From Cercis canadensis (lineage: Eukaryota > Streptophyta > Magnoliopsida > Fabales > Fabaceae): a DNA stretch of 64,000 nt. Below are positions 11,139 through 23,220 of this stretch, one piece after another. A model generated the notes under the pieces. That model made no database searches. It saw only the letters and a program-made list of their open reading frames with translations, and had not been told where the DNA came from. A program made the translations under genes and the position numbers. The DNA lies in the NCBI GenBank assembly GCA_003255065.1, contig QAOA01004621.1, forward strand, positions 551,444-615,443. Reading direction: 5' to 3'. How positions within the stretch are numbered: position 1 is the first letter of the stretch; every line of letters begins with the position of its first letter.

Positions 11139-13355
11139 ATGCTAGTTACAGGTAAGTAAACTCATTCCCTAGTTGAATCTGCTCATAATTTTGTGACTTG
11201 TATTGAATAGTTTATAATCGGAAGATATTTATATTCAGTTGTTAGCAGCTTAATATCATTTGAAAGGAGAAGAGTGATCCAGATCTTTCCAGAAAGTGTA
11301 AGGAAGCTTTGGAATGAATGGGAGCTGCGAGCGACAGTTCTACTAAGCCTCTTCTTACAGATAGTCCTTATTGTATTGGGAAGCCGCAGGAAGTACATAG
11401 CCAAAAACTGGATCAGGATAATACTTTGGCTTGCATATTTGTCCGCAGATTGGATTGCCATTCTTTCACTTGGCATCCTTTCCAACAGCCAAGGGGACGA
11501 AAAGAACGAGTCTCTAGACCCCACCTATGTGATTATGGCATTTTGGGCACCAATTTTACTTGTCCATCTTGGTGGCCCAGACACCATCACAGCCTATGCA
11601 ATGGAGGACAATGAATTATGGCTCAGACACTTGCTTTCGCTAATTGTCCACTTCCTGGTGGCATTTTATGTCTTCCTCAGGTCCTTCAATGTCTCTCAAC
11701 TTAATTTTGTGGCTCTTCCTGTGTTTATAGCAGGTCTAATCAAGTATGGGGAGAGGACTTGGGCTCTAAGATCAGCTAGCAGTGAACATTTTAGAAATTC
11801 CATGCTTCCTCGCCCGGATCCTGGACCCAATTATGCTAAATTCATGGATGATTATAGCTCTAATTATTCTGAAGGATTCAGGGTGACGTTTGGAGAAATT
11901 GCTGATGAAGCTCCAAATCATGCAACGGTTTACTCTAGTAAAGTTGCAAAACCCAGGAGTAGCAAAATCAAGGAAGCTGCTTCCTTGAATGATGCCTATT
12001 CCTTTTTTCTCAATTTCAGGAGATTGTTTGCAGATCTCATTCTTAGCTTCCAGGATCGTGAAAACACACAGTCTTTCTTCCACCATCATAACATGACTTC
12101 CCACAAAGCCTTTGAGATAGTTGAGATTGAGCTAGGGTTCATGTATGATGTGTTTTATTCCAAGGCAGCTGTGGTATATACTGGTAAAGGTATTTTCCTT
12201 CGATCTGCCAGTCTTTTTTCAACAATAGCTGCACTTGTAGCCTTTTCAGTCATCAATAAGCATGCTTACTCAACTGTTGATCAGATTATCTCCTATTTAT
12301 TGCTAGCTGGGGCTATAATTCTCGAAATGTATGCAATAATTGTACTAGTTTCCTCAGATAGGGCAACACTTTGGTTGAGTAAGCACAAAAGTGAATGGGC
12401 GAACTTGACCTATGCAGTTATTTCCTACTTAGCATCATTTTCTATATTCCCTTCAAAACATAGATGGTCAAATTCAATGACTCAGTACAATCTGATAACT
12501 CATTGCACCAATCACAAAGGCGAAGCAACCAGGGACTCTAGGTGCATTCATCGATTTTTAGACAAGTATTGGTACAAGAATTTAGAAACTGTTCCTGATG
12601 AATTGAAAGAAATGGTATTTAGATGTTTAAAAAACAAATCACTCGGATCATCCAGTAAAAAGAACTACAGAGAAATATCTGCATGGAGGGGTGATCAGGT
12701 ACTCAAACAAATGAATTGTTTCAAAGATGAGCTGGATTGGAGTGTTGAAGCAGAGTTTGATCAAAGCATCCTTCTATGGCACATCGCCACGGATCTATGT
12801 TATTATGATGATCAGAAGCATAGCCCACAAATCGTCCATAAATCAGAATGTAGACTGAGCAAATTGTTGTCAGACTATATGTTATATCTTCTAGTGAAGT
12901 GCCCCTTCATGCTGCCTAATGGGATTGGACAAATCAGATTGCAAGACACATGTGCTGAGGCTGTGGAATTTATTAAAGAGAGAAAATACATAGCTCATGA
13001 ACATCAAGCTTGTGCCAATTTGCTTTTGGTGGAAACTAAAGTTTCGCCATCTAGAGTGAAAGGTGATAGAAGCAAGTCAGTTCTATTTGATGCTTGTATA
13101 CTGGCCAAGTCTTTGCAATCATTAGAAAAACAAAGGGCGTGGGACAAAGACCAAAAATGGGATATGATCAGTCAAGTTTGGGTGGAGATGTTATCTTTTG
13201 CTGCGAGTCAGTGTAGCTGTAATGACCATGCCAAGCAGCTCAGACGAGGTGGAGAGCTACTTACACATGTTTGGCTTCTCATGGTCCATCTGGGCATAAC
13301 GGAACATTTCCAGATTTCACAAGGCCATGCTAGGGTAATGCTGCTTTTGAGTTAA
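11139..13355 (+). CDS. DUF4220-DUF594 membrane protein
   Basis: The frame from about 11274 to 13355 encodes roughly 690 residues with a DUF4220 N-terminal part and the DUF594 C-terminal signature GGELLTHVWLLMVHLGITEH. Counting from 11274, hydrophobic helices lie near residues 20-37, 47-70, 84-100, 118-134, 145-158, 310-328 and 338-359, so it is a multi-pass membrane protein. Its biochemical role is unknown. The long frame has no ATG at its head: the codon where the family Met is expected is GTG (11274). An ATG at 11139 followed by a donor at 11152 (ATGCTAGTTACAG/GTAAGT) can be joined in frame either to an acceptor ending at 11238 (exon from 11239, keeps the IFPE residues) or to one ending at 11292 (exon from 11293). 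I favour such a small first exon, but a lost start codon is possible. The stop at 13353-13355 is clear. Confidence 0.85.
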
Positions 13356-14693
13356 CATGGTAAGTAACTTACGTATCAAGCAACTTATTATAGGTTTATT
13401 TTACAGTCAAGTTCATGTTACAAACTGAAGATTAGTAATATATAAAGTGTTGCTTTATTTCGGTTTCATCTACAGAAGATTGTCCAGGTAAGTTTTTGAA
13501 AGTCTCATTGAATTACATATTTTCTGAGAAGCTATTCCTCCTTTCAAGTAAACCTTCATCAAGTTCTTATTTATTTGGTGGACAACATCAAATGCAATCT
13601 GAAAGGAAACGACAACATCAAATGCAGATAGGCAAAACAAACGACGACTGGAATTGCTCCATTATCGCCAATATATAGGAGAAGAAGGAACACTATTTGG
13701 GCAGTCTAATATAGACAAACTTAAGCTTTCAACGAGTGCGCAATGGAGAAGAAACCTTGATGTCGGAGTGGAGATTATTTTTAATTTTCACATAATATTT
13801 TTTTTTTGTCATAAATTTTTTTTTTTGTGAGCATTTTTTATATAATTTATATTAAAAGGCCATTATAGAGGCCTTATCTTAAGTCCAAATTTCAAAGGTT
13901 CATTAAACTAAAAAGCCTATTACACCAAAGACTCAAATTTAAACCTACCAGCATACCACCTACTTTTTCTTCAGCACACCTATAAATAACTCATTCGTTA
14001 AAGATATAGGACTTTTTGACTCATATATCATTAATGACCTCTTTTTAGCTCAGACCAACATAACTTACTCTTTAGAACCCGAAAACAAGAGTTTAGCCAT
14101 TTTTTTTTTCTATTTGTGCAGATTAGCGCGATCTCATTCGACCTCTGAGATCAACCCGACCTCAAGTTCAACTTAGGCATGATCAGCCACACCATCATTT
14201 TTTATGTATAATAGGATGCTCACTTAAAGGAGGGACTAAATTGACCTAATTGTAAAAGCACGTTGATGAGATTTGTTATTTTAGAATCAAATAGACTAAA
14301 TTTAAACATTTTGTAAATTACAAGGACCAAAATTGTATTTAGACTTAAATATAAATCGTATCCAAATTAAGTAATCATCTTTGAAAGAATTTTTGCTAGG
14401 ACTCTCTGTAGTTGTTGGCATGGATAAAAGAGTGTAAGGAACGACCTATTTACTTAATATTATTTATAAATTCAAATCATTTTAGTGAAAATTTTTGTTG
14501 TTAGAACAAAAGGATTTTATTAAGAAAACAGCCCAAGGATTACATCACAAATTCTAATATCAAATTCTTATGAAAAGTTTTCATTCCTACAGTAAACTAA
14601 ACAATCATACCACTCCCACTCTAAATCTGCCATTTGGAATACTTTACCATCCGACTCATTTTACATGGCAACACTCAGCATAATTAAATGTAA

Positions 14694-14949
14694 GAGTAAA
14701 ATATCTTTTTGTCTTTGAATTATTTTTTAAATGTTACTTTAATTATTAATTTAATTTTTGTGTTACTTTAATTCTTAAATAATCATATTACCTTCCAAAT
14801 CAATCATTTATAGCACCAAAAAAAAATCATTTAAAAGACTGATTTGGCGAATAGATCGATTATTTGAGTACTAAAATGACATAAAAAATAAATCAAAGAC
14901 TAAAGTAACATTTAAAAAATAATTCAAGAATAAAAAATATATTTAACTC
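14694..14949. mobile_element. Foldback MITE, about 256 bp
   Basis: The left arm begins GAGTAAAATATCTTTTTGTC and the right arm, read inverted, begins GAGTTAAATATATTTTTTAT. Both continue through TTGAATTATTTTTTAAATGT, giving terminal inverted repeats of about 100 bp. The flanks TAAATGTAA and AAAATGCAA agree at 7 of 9 positions, as expected for an aged 9-bp Mutator-type target duplication. No coding content. Confidence 0.75.
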
Positions 14950-15387
14950 AAAATGCAATTTTTATATTGTGTGGCACTACAAGAATACTAAATTAGGCTC
15001 TTAATTTTTCTCAAACTCAAGGTCAACTTCCATTCAATTTTTAAAATTAATGCCATTCTTCAATATGAAATCAATCTCCAAATAATGGCAAATTTCAGCT
15101 TTCAACCCATTAATTATGACTATAATATTAGTCTAAACTGAAAATTGAATATTAGTTCTTCCATTTCAATGCCAATATTATTTCAAACTATTTTTGTGAT
15201 AAAAATAAAAAGTTATTCACCGCTAATCCCTTTCAGAAATAGGGTTTGCAATGGTAAATTCTGGATGATATAAATTCTAGGAGAGCACCACTCTACACAA
15301 AGATATAAGTATCTTCTTTATTGGAAAAATAGGTGAGTGACTCAAATCCTCTCTCTAATTATCTTTTAGGCTCTTTTAGCTGTTAAC

Positions 15388-15890
15388 CTCTCTCTCTCCC
15401 CCCTCTCCCTCTCTTTATCCTTCTTTTTTTTTTTCAAATCACAGCTTTTATGGTCTCTTTTTATGTTGGTACAAAAAGGTTTCAAACTTCTGATCTCTAG
15501 GTTCTTGAGCTAGTGACTGCATCAAAATTTGTGAGTTTTTTATTATTATTTATCATTTTTGTGCTATTAAATTAGGGTTCTAGAACCCTTTTCCTACCCC
15601 TTTGTGATTCATCCTCTCTCTCTTAATCCTTTTCTTTTTGTAAATCACAGATTTTATGATCTCTTATTATTTTTGGGGAAAAAGTTTCGAGTTTTTGATC
15701 TCTGGGTTCTTCTTAATAAGGTTAGTGCATCAAAATTTGAGTGTTTTTTTTTCATTATTTGTTATATTATATATATTCTGCTATGAAATTGGGCTTCTCT
15801 CTCTCTCTCTTTCTCAATCTGTTTTTCTGTTTGTTTGTTAAATTACAATTTTCATTGTCTCTTATTCTTTTGGAAAAAAAGGTTTCTATA
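15388..15890 (+). repeat. Diverged tandem repeat, about 2.5 copies of roughly 200 bp
   Basis: Three successive segments start with a CT-rich tract (15388, 15611, 15795). Each continues with TTTTT..AAATCACAG-like sequence, a TTTTATGATCTCTTATT block and a GGTTTC or AGTTTC block. The first two also share TGATCTCTGGGTTCTT-like and GCATCAAAATTTG sequence. The third copy is cut short. The blocks look like a repeated 5'-leader/intron region, but I see no coding exon following on the plus strand. Confidence 0.7.
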
Positions 15891-16214
15891 TAGACCAAAA
15901 AGCACCAATTAGGTAGAATGGAGAGAATTAGGACTAGAATTCCATTACCAGTGATGAAAATTTCAAACTAGTGCGCACAAAACCCATAACAAATGCTAAC
16001 AAGAAAGAAGATGTGTGCAACAAGTTAAGGGAATAAAATGAGGTATGTTTATAACCATCTTTCAATTGATGTAAGTCAAGGCAATCAAATCAGGTGTGTT
16101 TATCACCATCTTTGATCTGTGAATCAGAATCCCTAGTTTAAAATACTTCTAATAATCATAAACATGGGGTGAAATCTAATCAGAACCTGTATAATCTGTC
16201 CTATGAACTAGAAT

Positions 16215-19129
16215 TCACAAGATAGCCTCCGGAAGATAGACCCTAAACATGTCATTCTTTCTAAGTTTACGCCTACAAGAGGGGCATCTGTGCTGACTAG
16301 CAATTGCTGCCACAAGGCACACCTTGCAGAAAATATGACCACACTTAGTTGACGTTGCTTCTGTCAACTCACACATGCAAATTGCGCAACTGAACTTGGT
16401 TGCCTTAGGTGGGTGGTCGCTTGGAGGCACCGTTGGAGGAGGTACATCAGAATCATCAGTTTTCTGCCATACAAAATCATGTGCATCAAAAATAATTAGA
16501 AACTCAGGGTACAAAACTGATTTTCAAGATAACTAATTAAAATTCTGTCGACAAGTTTGAGAATCAAAATTGATTTGAACAACTCAAATTAGTATTTCCA
16601 TCTAAAATTTTGAGGCAAATATGAACAAATAATCCAAATTACATCTTAAAGGGACTACAAATGCTGCATGGATATTAAATTCGGACGTCAAACAGCATGA
16701 TGCTAGCCAAGGTAAGAAAATGACTATTTTTCAGCTAAGAATGAGTGAGTGAGTGTGTGTGTGTGTGTTGAGAAAGAGAGAGAGAAAGAGAGAACTTAAT
16801 ATATGACACAATCTCAAGATGACTTAATTGTGTCTATGACATTAAATAAATTAGAAACTAGAAAAGTCTAAACATTTTCCAAAATCTATATGTCCGTAAC
16901 AGTGTCTCAATTACAAGTTGTACATTACTGTCCAACATTGTCATGGAGAAGGCACAAACCCCAGAAATTTGCATAATCACTGGTCTTCTTGCTAGGAATT
17001 CATAGGATCCTATTATGGAAAACAAAATGCATTCCCAGAACCTAAGGCTTTTAAACAATTTGAAGTTAAGAACACAGTGAAGTTTTGTTTAACCGTAGTC
17101 TTTATCAGTCAAAATCTGCTCTTGCTACCAATACATATGATTTTCTACCTATCAAGATTTTTTATCTGCTCAAGCCAGCAGATGAGAATGATGAATTCCA
17201 AGGAGCATTCAGCACAAAAGTAAATGATAACAGCAATTGAAGTCAGAATTTTGATTTCTAATGACTCTACCAGCTAATTAAAATCATGATATTAGAAAAT
17301 TTTATGGTCAATCAGATCAGAAGTATATAGTTTCAACTAATAGAGTATATAGAAAAGAACTTGTAGAACTTGCAATCCATAATAATGACTCTATTTATCT
17401 GCAGTAAGGATAGAAAAGAGGATCCTCAATAATAAATAATCCAAACCCTAACAACTATTAGGTAGAAGTCCAAAATAAAACTCCAATTAGTAGATATTCC
17501 AGTTTAACCCTGTGCCTTCACTTAAAAGAAATGTGTGATGTAAGAAACTTTAGCCAGGATCACATATCACAATTTTAAAAATCCACGGGTAGTGTCTCTG
17601 CACCCAGGTGTGTGTGACAAAGGAACAGGGTAGGAGGTGACAATAAAACCTCCAACTAGTTTGTACTTCTTCATTGCGAAAGGACTCTCATCCTTCTTCC
17701 CCCTCAACCCACCCCCAACTCCCCTTCACTATATCCTTCATGAAAAATATCAAAGTACTTCCAAGGTTAAACGAGGAACACTAAACAAAGAATTCGTGGT
17801 TTGAGTTTAAGCATTTTCTTTAAACTTCATGTATTTATTCTCAGAGTCGGCATTGATCTTAGGACAGGATTTAGTTTGTGCAGCACGATGGTAAACTGAT
17901 GAGTACACAAAATATACAAATAAAAATGAATCGCAAGATTTTTTTTTTCAAAATTCAAACCAGATACACGATTTTTTTGCATATAGTTCTTCCACAGAAA
18001 TGTGAATATAACAAATGAGACGCATTTGTGACCCAAAATGGGGGAAAAAATAGAATCTCACTCTTCCCACAACCACCTAAAGTATAAGGAAGATACAATA
18101 GAAGGCTTACTGACCTGTTTTTTCCTACTGTCTCCCACCGTCAAGCTCAGCTCACAATCCACAACCACAATTGGTTGGTCAACAGTTCCATCATTGTTGT
18201 TGTTGGTAACAGGGCAGGAACGAGTCTCAGCTGTCAATTTTGTCAACCAAATCCAGAAATTAGTAATTGCAGTTCCCATAAAAAGGATAATAAATAGAAT
18301 AGCAATCTGAATTATCATAGCAGCAGATACAAATCTTCAAAAAATAACCAATGGCTTTAAGGGCATTAACCTCCCCCCCACCCCGGTTCTCTTTAAAAAG
18401 AGGGTGACAGAGGAGAGAAAAAGAGAGGCATTTAATAGGATAAAAACAACACAGGCATCTTTCGACGCAAAGAGGGAAAAAAAAAAAAAAAAGATGGCAA
18501 ATCAAGAGCAATCGCTGAAAAAGCAGCATATGAGTATTTGAAGAAAATAGAAGAGGAGGGAAAGGCAGGAGATCAAATGCCATTCTTGTAATACTTTCCT
18601 TGGGTACAATCAAATGTTATTCTTGAAAACTTTCCTCAAATACAATTTGATCAGAGAGAAAAAAGAGGCAAAACAATAAAAACAATATGCAAAGCTGCTT
18701 GTTTCAATTGTGATGAAAACAGATAACTAGAGAACCAAAAGGAAAACAATGATGATGAACGAGAAGTGTAATGGACCTGAGCAGGTAGTCCCATGGCTTC
18801 TGAGAGCATATCTTCTTCCAGCATTGTTCTTGGCCTAAAAAGAAGTTCCCAAAATAGAAAGAAATCAATTCCAAGAAACTTGTAATCTTACATAAAATGA
18901 GAAATAGTTGTTTGCACGTAGAATAACATACTTCTTCAAATTTCCTTGGGGAGATTATAACAACATCATCCAATTGTGCATCATCTACAGCTTCTAACTG
19001 CAGATTTTCATTATCTGGGCTGGTACCTTCAGCAAAAGGAAGTTCGAGGTACAAGCCAAAGTCAATTTCCCCAGGCAGAAAACCTCTCATATTTGCCTCT
19101 TGGCCTCCAATTGATCCCCAACTGTTCAT
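16215..19129 (-). CDS. RNF4-like C3HC4 RING E3 ubiquitin ligase, SUMO-targeted type likely
   Basis: Four coding exons join perfectly: 19129-18932, 18834-18777, 18230-18115 and 16463-16215 (stop 16215-16217), giving 206 residues. The C-terminal RING has C150, C153, C165, H167, C170, C173, C184 and C187 with exact C3HC4 spacing, and ends in FRVYLP as in plant RNF4-like proteins. Two acidic/hydrophobic stretches, DDVVIIS (54-60) and PIVVVD (105-110), look like SUMO-interacting motifs. SPRKFEEAKNNAGRR spans the exon 1-2 junction and matches a conserved block of the family. It probably ubiquitinates SUMO-modified nuclear proteins; that role is inferred. The ATG at 19129 lies in an exon that starts at 19168. 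A non-coding first exon ends at the donor at 21037, so a 1.87-kb first intron holds the 142-bp array. The last intron is 1.65 kb. Confidence 0.9.
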
Positions 19130-19439
19130 ACTTAAAACTTGCCCTTCTCTTGTGAAGAACCCAGCAGCCTGAAATATCCAATGTAGGAACTTTGATAACA
19201 ACCCAGTAAAAAATTTGAGCCATTTTGACAATCAATTTCCTTAATTCACTTGACTGCAATGGAAGCTCATAATATTTATATATACATATGAACATATTAT
19301 ATCCAATCCATGCTTCTGTTGATTATCCAATCATCCAATCCTTAAAATTTCATTAAATGCAGTTTTAATTTTTGTTACACATAATGATGCTTAATTACTA
19401 AGGAAGATTAAGGAAAGAAAAAAAAAAACTAACCCCTTA

Positions 19440-20430
19440 TTAAAAAATTTCAATATAAAACTATAGAACAGATATAGACTCAATTTAGTGCAACCTATGA
19501 AGCAAATAGGCTAACAGAACACATGACACAACAAGACAGGGAGAATCTAAATATAATTTGATTTAAGCTTTTCCAATATTAAAATATAGAGTAGTTATGA
19601 ACTCAATTTAGTACCACTTATGAAGCATATAGGCAGATGCAACACGTGACACAATAGGACACGGGAGAATCAAAATATAATTTGAAGTGTCAAGCGTTGA
19701 CAATAGTTTTTGCCAGGTGACACAACACGACACGAGAGAATCTAAATATAATTTGAAACGTCAAGTCTTGACAAGAGTGTTGATTTGTGACCTAACACGA
19801 CAAGGGGAGAATCTAAACATAATTTGAAGTGTCAAGCGTTGACAACAGTTTTCGCCAGGTGACACAACACGACATGAGAGAATCTAAATATAATTTGAAG
19901 TGTCAAGTCTTGACAAGAGTGTTGATTTGTGACCTAACACGACAAGGGGAGAATCTAAACATAATTTGAAGTGTCAAGCATTGACAACAGTTTTTGCCAG
20001 GTGACACAACACGACACGAGAGAATCTAAATATAATTTGAAGTGTCAAGTCTCGACAAGAGTGTTGATTTGTGACCTAACACGACAAGGGGAGAATCTAA
20101 ACATAATTTGAAGTGTCAAGCATTGACAACAGTTTTTGCCAGGTGACACAACACGACACGAGAGAATCTAAATATAATTTGAAGTGTCAAGTCTCGACAA
20201 GAGTGTTGATTTGTGACCTAACACGACAAGGGGAGAATCTAAACATAATTTGAAGTGTCAAGCATTGACAACAGTTTTCGCCAGGTGACACAACACGACA
20301 TGAGAGAATCTAAATATAATTTGAAGTGTCAAGTCTCGACAAGAGTGTTGATTTGTGACCTAACACGACAAGGGGAGAATCTAAACATAATTTGAAGTGT
20401 CAAGTATTGACAAGAGTGTTTACTTGAGTG
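19440..20430. repeat. Tandem array, 142-bp unit built of two 71-bp halves
   Basis: The landmark CCAGGTGACACAACACGAC begins at 19713, 19855, 19997, 20139 and 20281: a constant period of 142 bp with very few differences. Each unit contains two related halves, each with a GACACAACACGACA or GACCTAACACGACA block, GAGAATCTAAA, ATAATTTGAAGTGTCAAG and a TTGACAA block. The left border (19440-19700) has two older copies of about 120 bp with a different filler. It lies wholly in the first intron of the RING gene. The near-identity suggests recent expansion and likely length polymorphism. Confidence 0.95.
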
Positions 20431-20827
20431 TCTGATATGTGTCAAACACAGACACAACTTCTTTATTGAAGTATGTGCATAATTGATCTGTGGCACTGAA
20501 ATTATATATAACGGGTAATTCAGTTGATTCAGTCCTTAAGTTTTCTCCTTTCACTCAACAGAGCCAAAAATACAACTTAGATCTATTAGGAACTACAAAA
20601 AGTACAAATTTTTAAAAATTAGGTCAAACAACTAAAGAGAACAACCTAAAGGTTCTTAAAATTTTCACTACATGAAAATTTCTACTCAAGAAAAAAATGT
20701 TTACCGAGAAACCAAAAGCAAGGTGTTTTGGCAACCACACAAAGAGATAACCAAACCATTCAATAGGGCAACTTACAACAGGGAATTGATCAAAACCCAA
20801 CAAACCATTTGTTCCATCAATTATGAA

Positions 20828-21012
20828 ACAAAAATTGAATAAACCCAACAATAATCTAAACAAGACATACCTCTAAGCAACCTAAAAAACAAAAATTGAA
20901 TCAACCCAACAAGAATTTCAACAAGATTTACCTTCTAAGCAATCAAAAAACCAAAATTTGAATAAACCCAACAAGAATTTCAACAAGATATAGCCTCTAA
21001 CCAATCAAAAAG
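20828..21012. repeat. Triplicated ~61-bp repeat
   Basis: Three adjacent copies start near 20828, 20888 and 20950. Each reads AAAATTGAATaAACCCAACA, then a variable AGAATTTCAACAAGAT part, then CCTCTAAGCAA and an A-rich end. It is located just inside the first intron of the RING gene, next to its donor. Confidence 0.85.
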
Positions 21013-21037
21013 AGCAAGAAAGAAAAAGATCGGTACC

Positions 21038-21260
21038 TGAGCAAAAGAGAATCAGCTTCAGCTTCTTCACCGCAAACCAGAAGATAAGAGAATGGGCGTG
21101 GCGTGGCGTGGCGGCTGCTAGAACACTCTTATATAATAAGGAGAAGGAGGAGGAAGAGAGCGACGAAAAGACGGTGGGATTGGTGAGATTAATAATAATG
21201 GCAGGTTCAGATTTTCCATGTGTGTGCAATCGGATTGAGAGTACAGCCTTTGTGTTCCTT
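21038..21260 (-). promoter_or_regulatory. Non-coding first exon and promoter region of the RING gene
   Basis: On the minus strand a donor (CTCAG/GTACCG) at 21037 ends an exon that must be 5' UTR, because the ATG lies in the next exon. The sequence to the right contains TATATAAG-like DNA (minus strand of about 21128-21138), suitable as a TATA box. Transcription start would then be near 21100. This is inferred; no transcript data were available. Confidence 0.5.
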
Positions 21261-21459
21261 TTCTGCCTTCACACAAATTTGGAAATATTTTTGTTACCGT
21301 TTCAATGCTCTTTCTCTCTTCCTCTCAGTTTCCTTCTTCTTTATTGTACCCAATGCAACTCTGTCTCTTCTCCCGCCTTTACAGAAGTCAGCGATATAAG
21401 ACGAAAATCGCCTTTGTTTTTTTGTTTTTGTTTTTAAAACGTAACATCCCGAATCACGA

Positions 21460-22065
21460 GGAAAAGACGGTTTCATCCCTTTCAATTTTTTTTTTTTCCT
21501 GTTTTTGAAAAGGTTTTGAATTTTGATCCGCCAATAACGAGGCTAATTGAAAAATAAAATAATGTATTCCAAATTTTTAATTTTTTTTAACGGGAATTTT
21601 ATAATACTAGATAAATATGTCATACTACACTGACGTAGCAAGCATACATAATTTTTATATTTTATTATATATAAAATATAATTTATTTAATTTTTTAAAC
21701 AAACTTAAAAATAGTTAATTTATACACATATTATTTATTTATTAATTATTTTTATATAATATAACATACTACAAAAATATTAAAAATATCTAATTAACGA
21801 GAAAAATATGATTTTCCTCATTATGAAATTTTGTTTCCTTTTTTAAAGAAAGCGTTTTTGGTGCAGTATTTGATTCGTGAATAACGAGGCTAATTGAACA
21901 AAATAATTTATTTTTTTAATTAAATAATAGATTCAACGGGCCCAAATATTAAGGAGAAATGACGATTTCATCGTTATGAAATCTTTGTTTTCTTTTTAAA
22001 AGCAGAGTTTTTTTGGTGCAGAGTTGAATTCGTCAATAACGAGGCTAATTGAATCAAATAATATA
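21460..22065. repeat. Three spaced copies of a ~100-bp sequence
   Basis: Copies at about 21460-21560, 21808-21912 and 21960-22062 share a TTTCATC/ATTATGAAAT start, a GTTTTCTTTTTAAA core, and the end GATTCGTgAATAACGAGGCT followed by AATTGAA. They are separated by unrelated AT-rich DNA. They lie upstream of the RING gene and have no coding content. Confidence 0.8.
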
Positions 22066-23067
22066 TTTTTAAATCTTCTATCACAATTATATAATTATTC
22101 TAATGAATGAGTATATTTGTCAAACTTTTTGGCAGAAAAATATAATAATCTTGTATTATTTGTTAAAATAATGTAGATTTTATGGGTGTCTTTTTTTTTT
22201 TTGTTAAAGATAAAATATTTATATTATAATGTATATTTATAATTTTTATATAAAAAATAAATATTTAAGTTGTTAATAATAACACTAACAATTACCAAGA
22301 GCAGACACATTATAAATAAATTAGTCTCGAGTACCAAGAATCTTTTCAACCTTAAAAGTTAGATACATGATCACTTGGGTTATTACTGTGAATCAAATTT
22401 TATCGGTGCCTCATTAAATTGGATTGGTTTGATTATTATTTAGTTACAAAAAATTTACATGCTTAATTTTGAGAGAATGAATATCCTTTAAAAATGTAGT
22501 TTTAATTAAATTTAAAATCAAATAGAATGGTCAAATTATTAATAAATATTACTGAGATATTCAAATAATTATTTTAAGTACTCAAGGCTTATAGGTTCAA
22601 CTTAAAGTCGAAGTTAAAAGTATTCCAAAAAAAAAGTCTTTTAAATCCATAAAAAAAATTTAGATAAATCAAATTTAGAAGAAATCTAATGACACAAAAG
22701 ATGAAATTTGATTACAAATCTACTATCAATTTGTCAATTTTATTTGAATATGGATATAATTGGAAATTAAGAGGATAAATTAAAACAAATATTATATCGC
22801 TTAAGGAAGAACTTAATCTCAGTGTATGAAAGCATGGCTCGAGAACATCCTTATCGTTAAAACCCAAAAAAAAAGAAACAAATACTATATTTGTGAGTAA
22901 TGTTAGGGTATAATTATAATTATTACAAAATGAAAAGCAATTATTCAAAGTTAGTACTTGTGATTTAATGGTGAGGATTTGAGTAGTTTAAAAGAAATTT
23001 AGTGTTTGACACCTTAGAGATTGCAAACCTCACGTCTCAGGTTGATGCTAACTTCCAAAGTTAAGGT

Positions 23068-23220
23068 GCTATTATCTCGCACATTAGGCACTTTGTGCAG
23101 CATGATTGGAAAAGTGAATCAAATCAAGCAGTGGATTTCATGGCGAAGGCGAGTTCGAGAGAGACTACTTCTTTCTTGAGTTGGGAAAATCCTCTTGTTG
23201 GCTTGGAGCTGATTTTGTAG
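23068..23220 (+). pseudogene. LINE RNase H-like C-terminal fragment
   Basis: A short frame reads ISHIRHFVQHDWKSE, then NQAVDFMAKASS, and ends in TAG at 23218-23220. This is the end of the RNase H-like domain (R-E-x-N-x-x-A-D-x-x-A-K pattern) of plant non-LTR elements. The upstream part is missing. Confidence 0.65.

Larger units (their letters stand above)
13356..16214. other. AT-rich intergenic DNA with a MITE and a diverged tandem repeat
   Basis: No gene recognised. It holds a foldback MITE at 14694-14949 and a 2.5-copy repeat at 15388-15890 (listed separately). The stretch 14500-14560, near a run reading AAGGATTACATCACA, resembles one at 48170-48200 and is probably old transposon debris. 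Confidence 0.6.

Noticed and set aside
11274..11276. GTG as start codon of the DUF4220 gene
   Set aside because: Plant nuclear genes rarely start at GTG; a micro-exon with ATG at 11139 or a lost start explains the frame better.
19440..20430. CRISPR-like array
   Set aside because: Units are contiguous and alike over their full 142 bp, with no unique spacers, in a eukaryotic intron.
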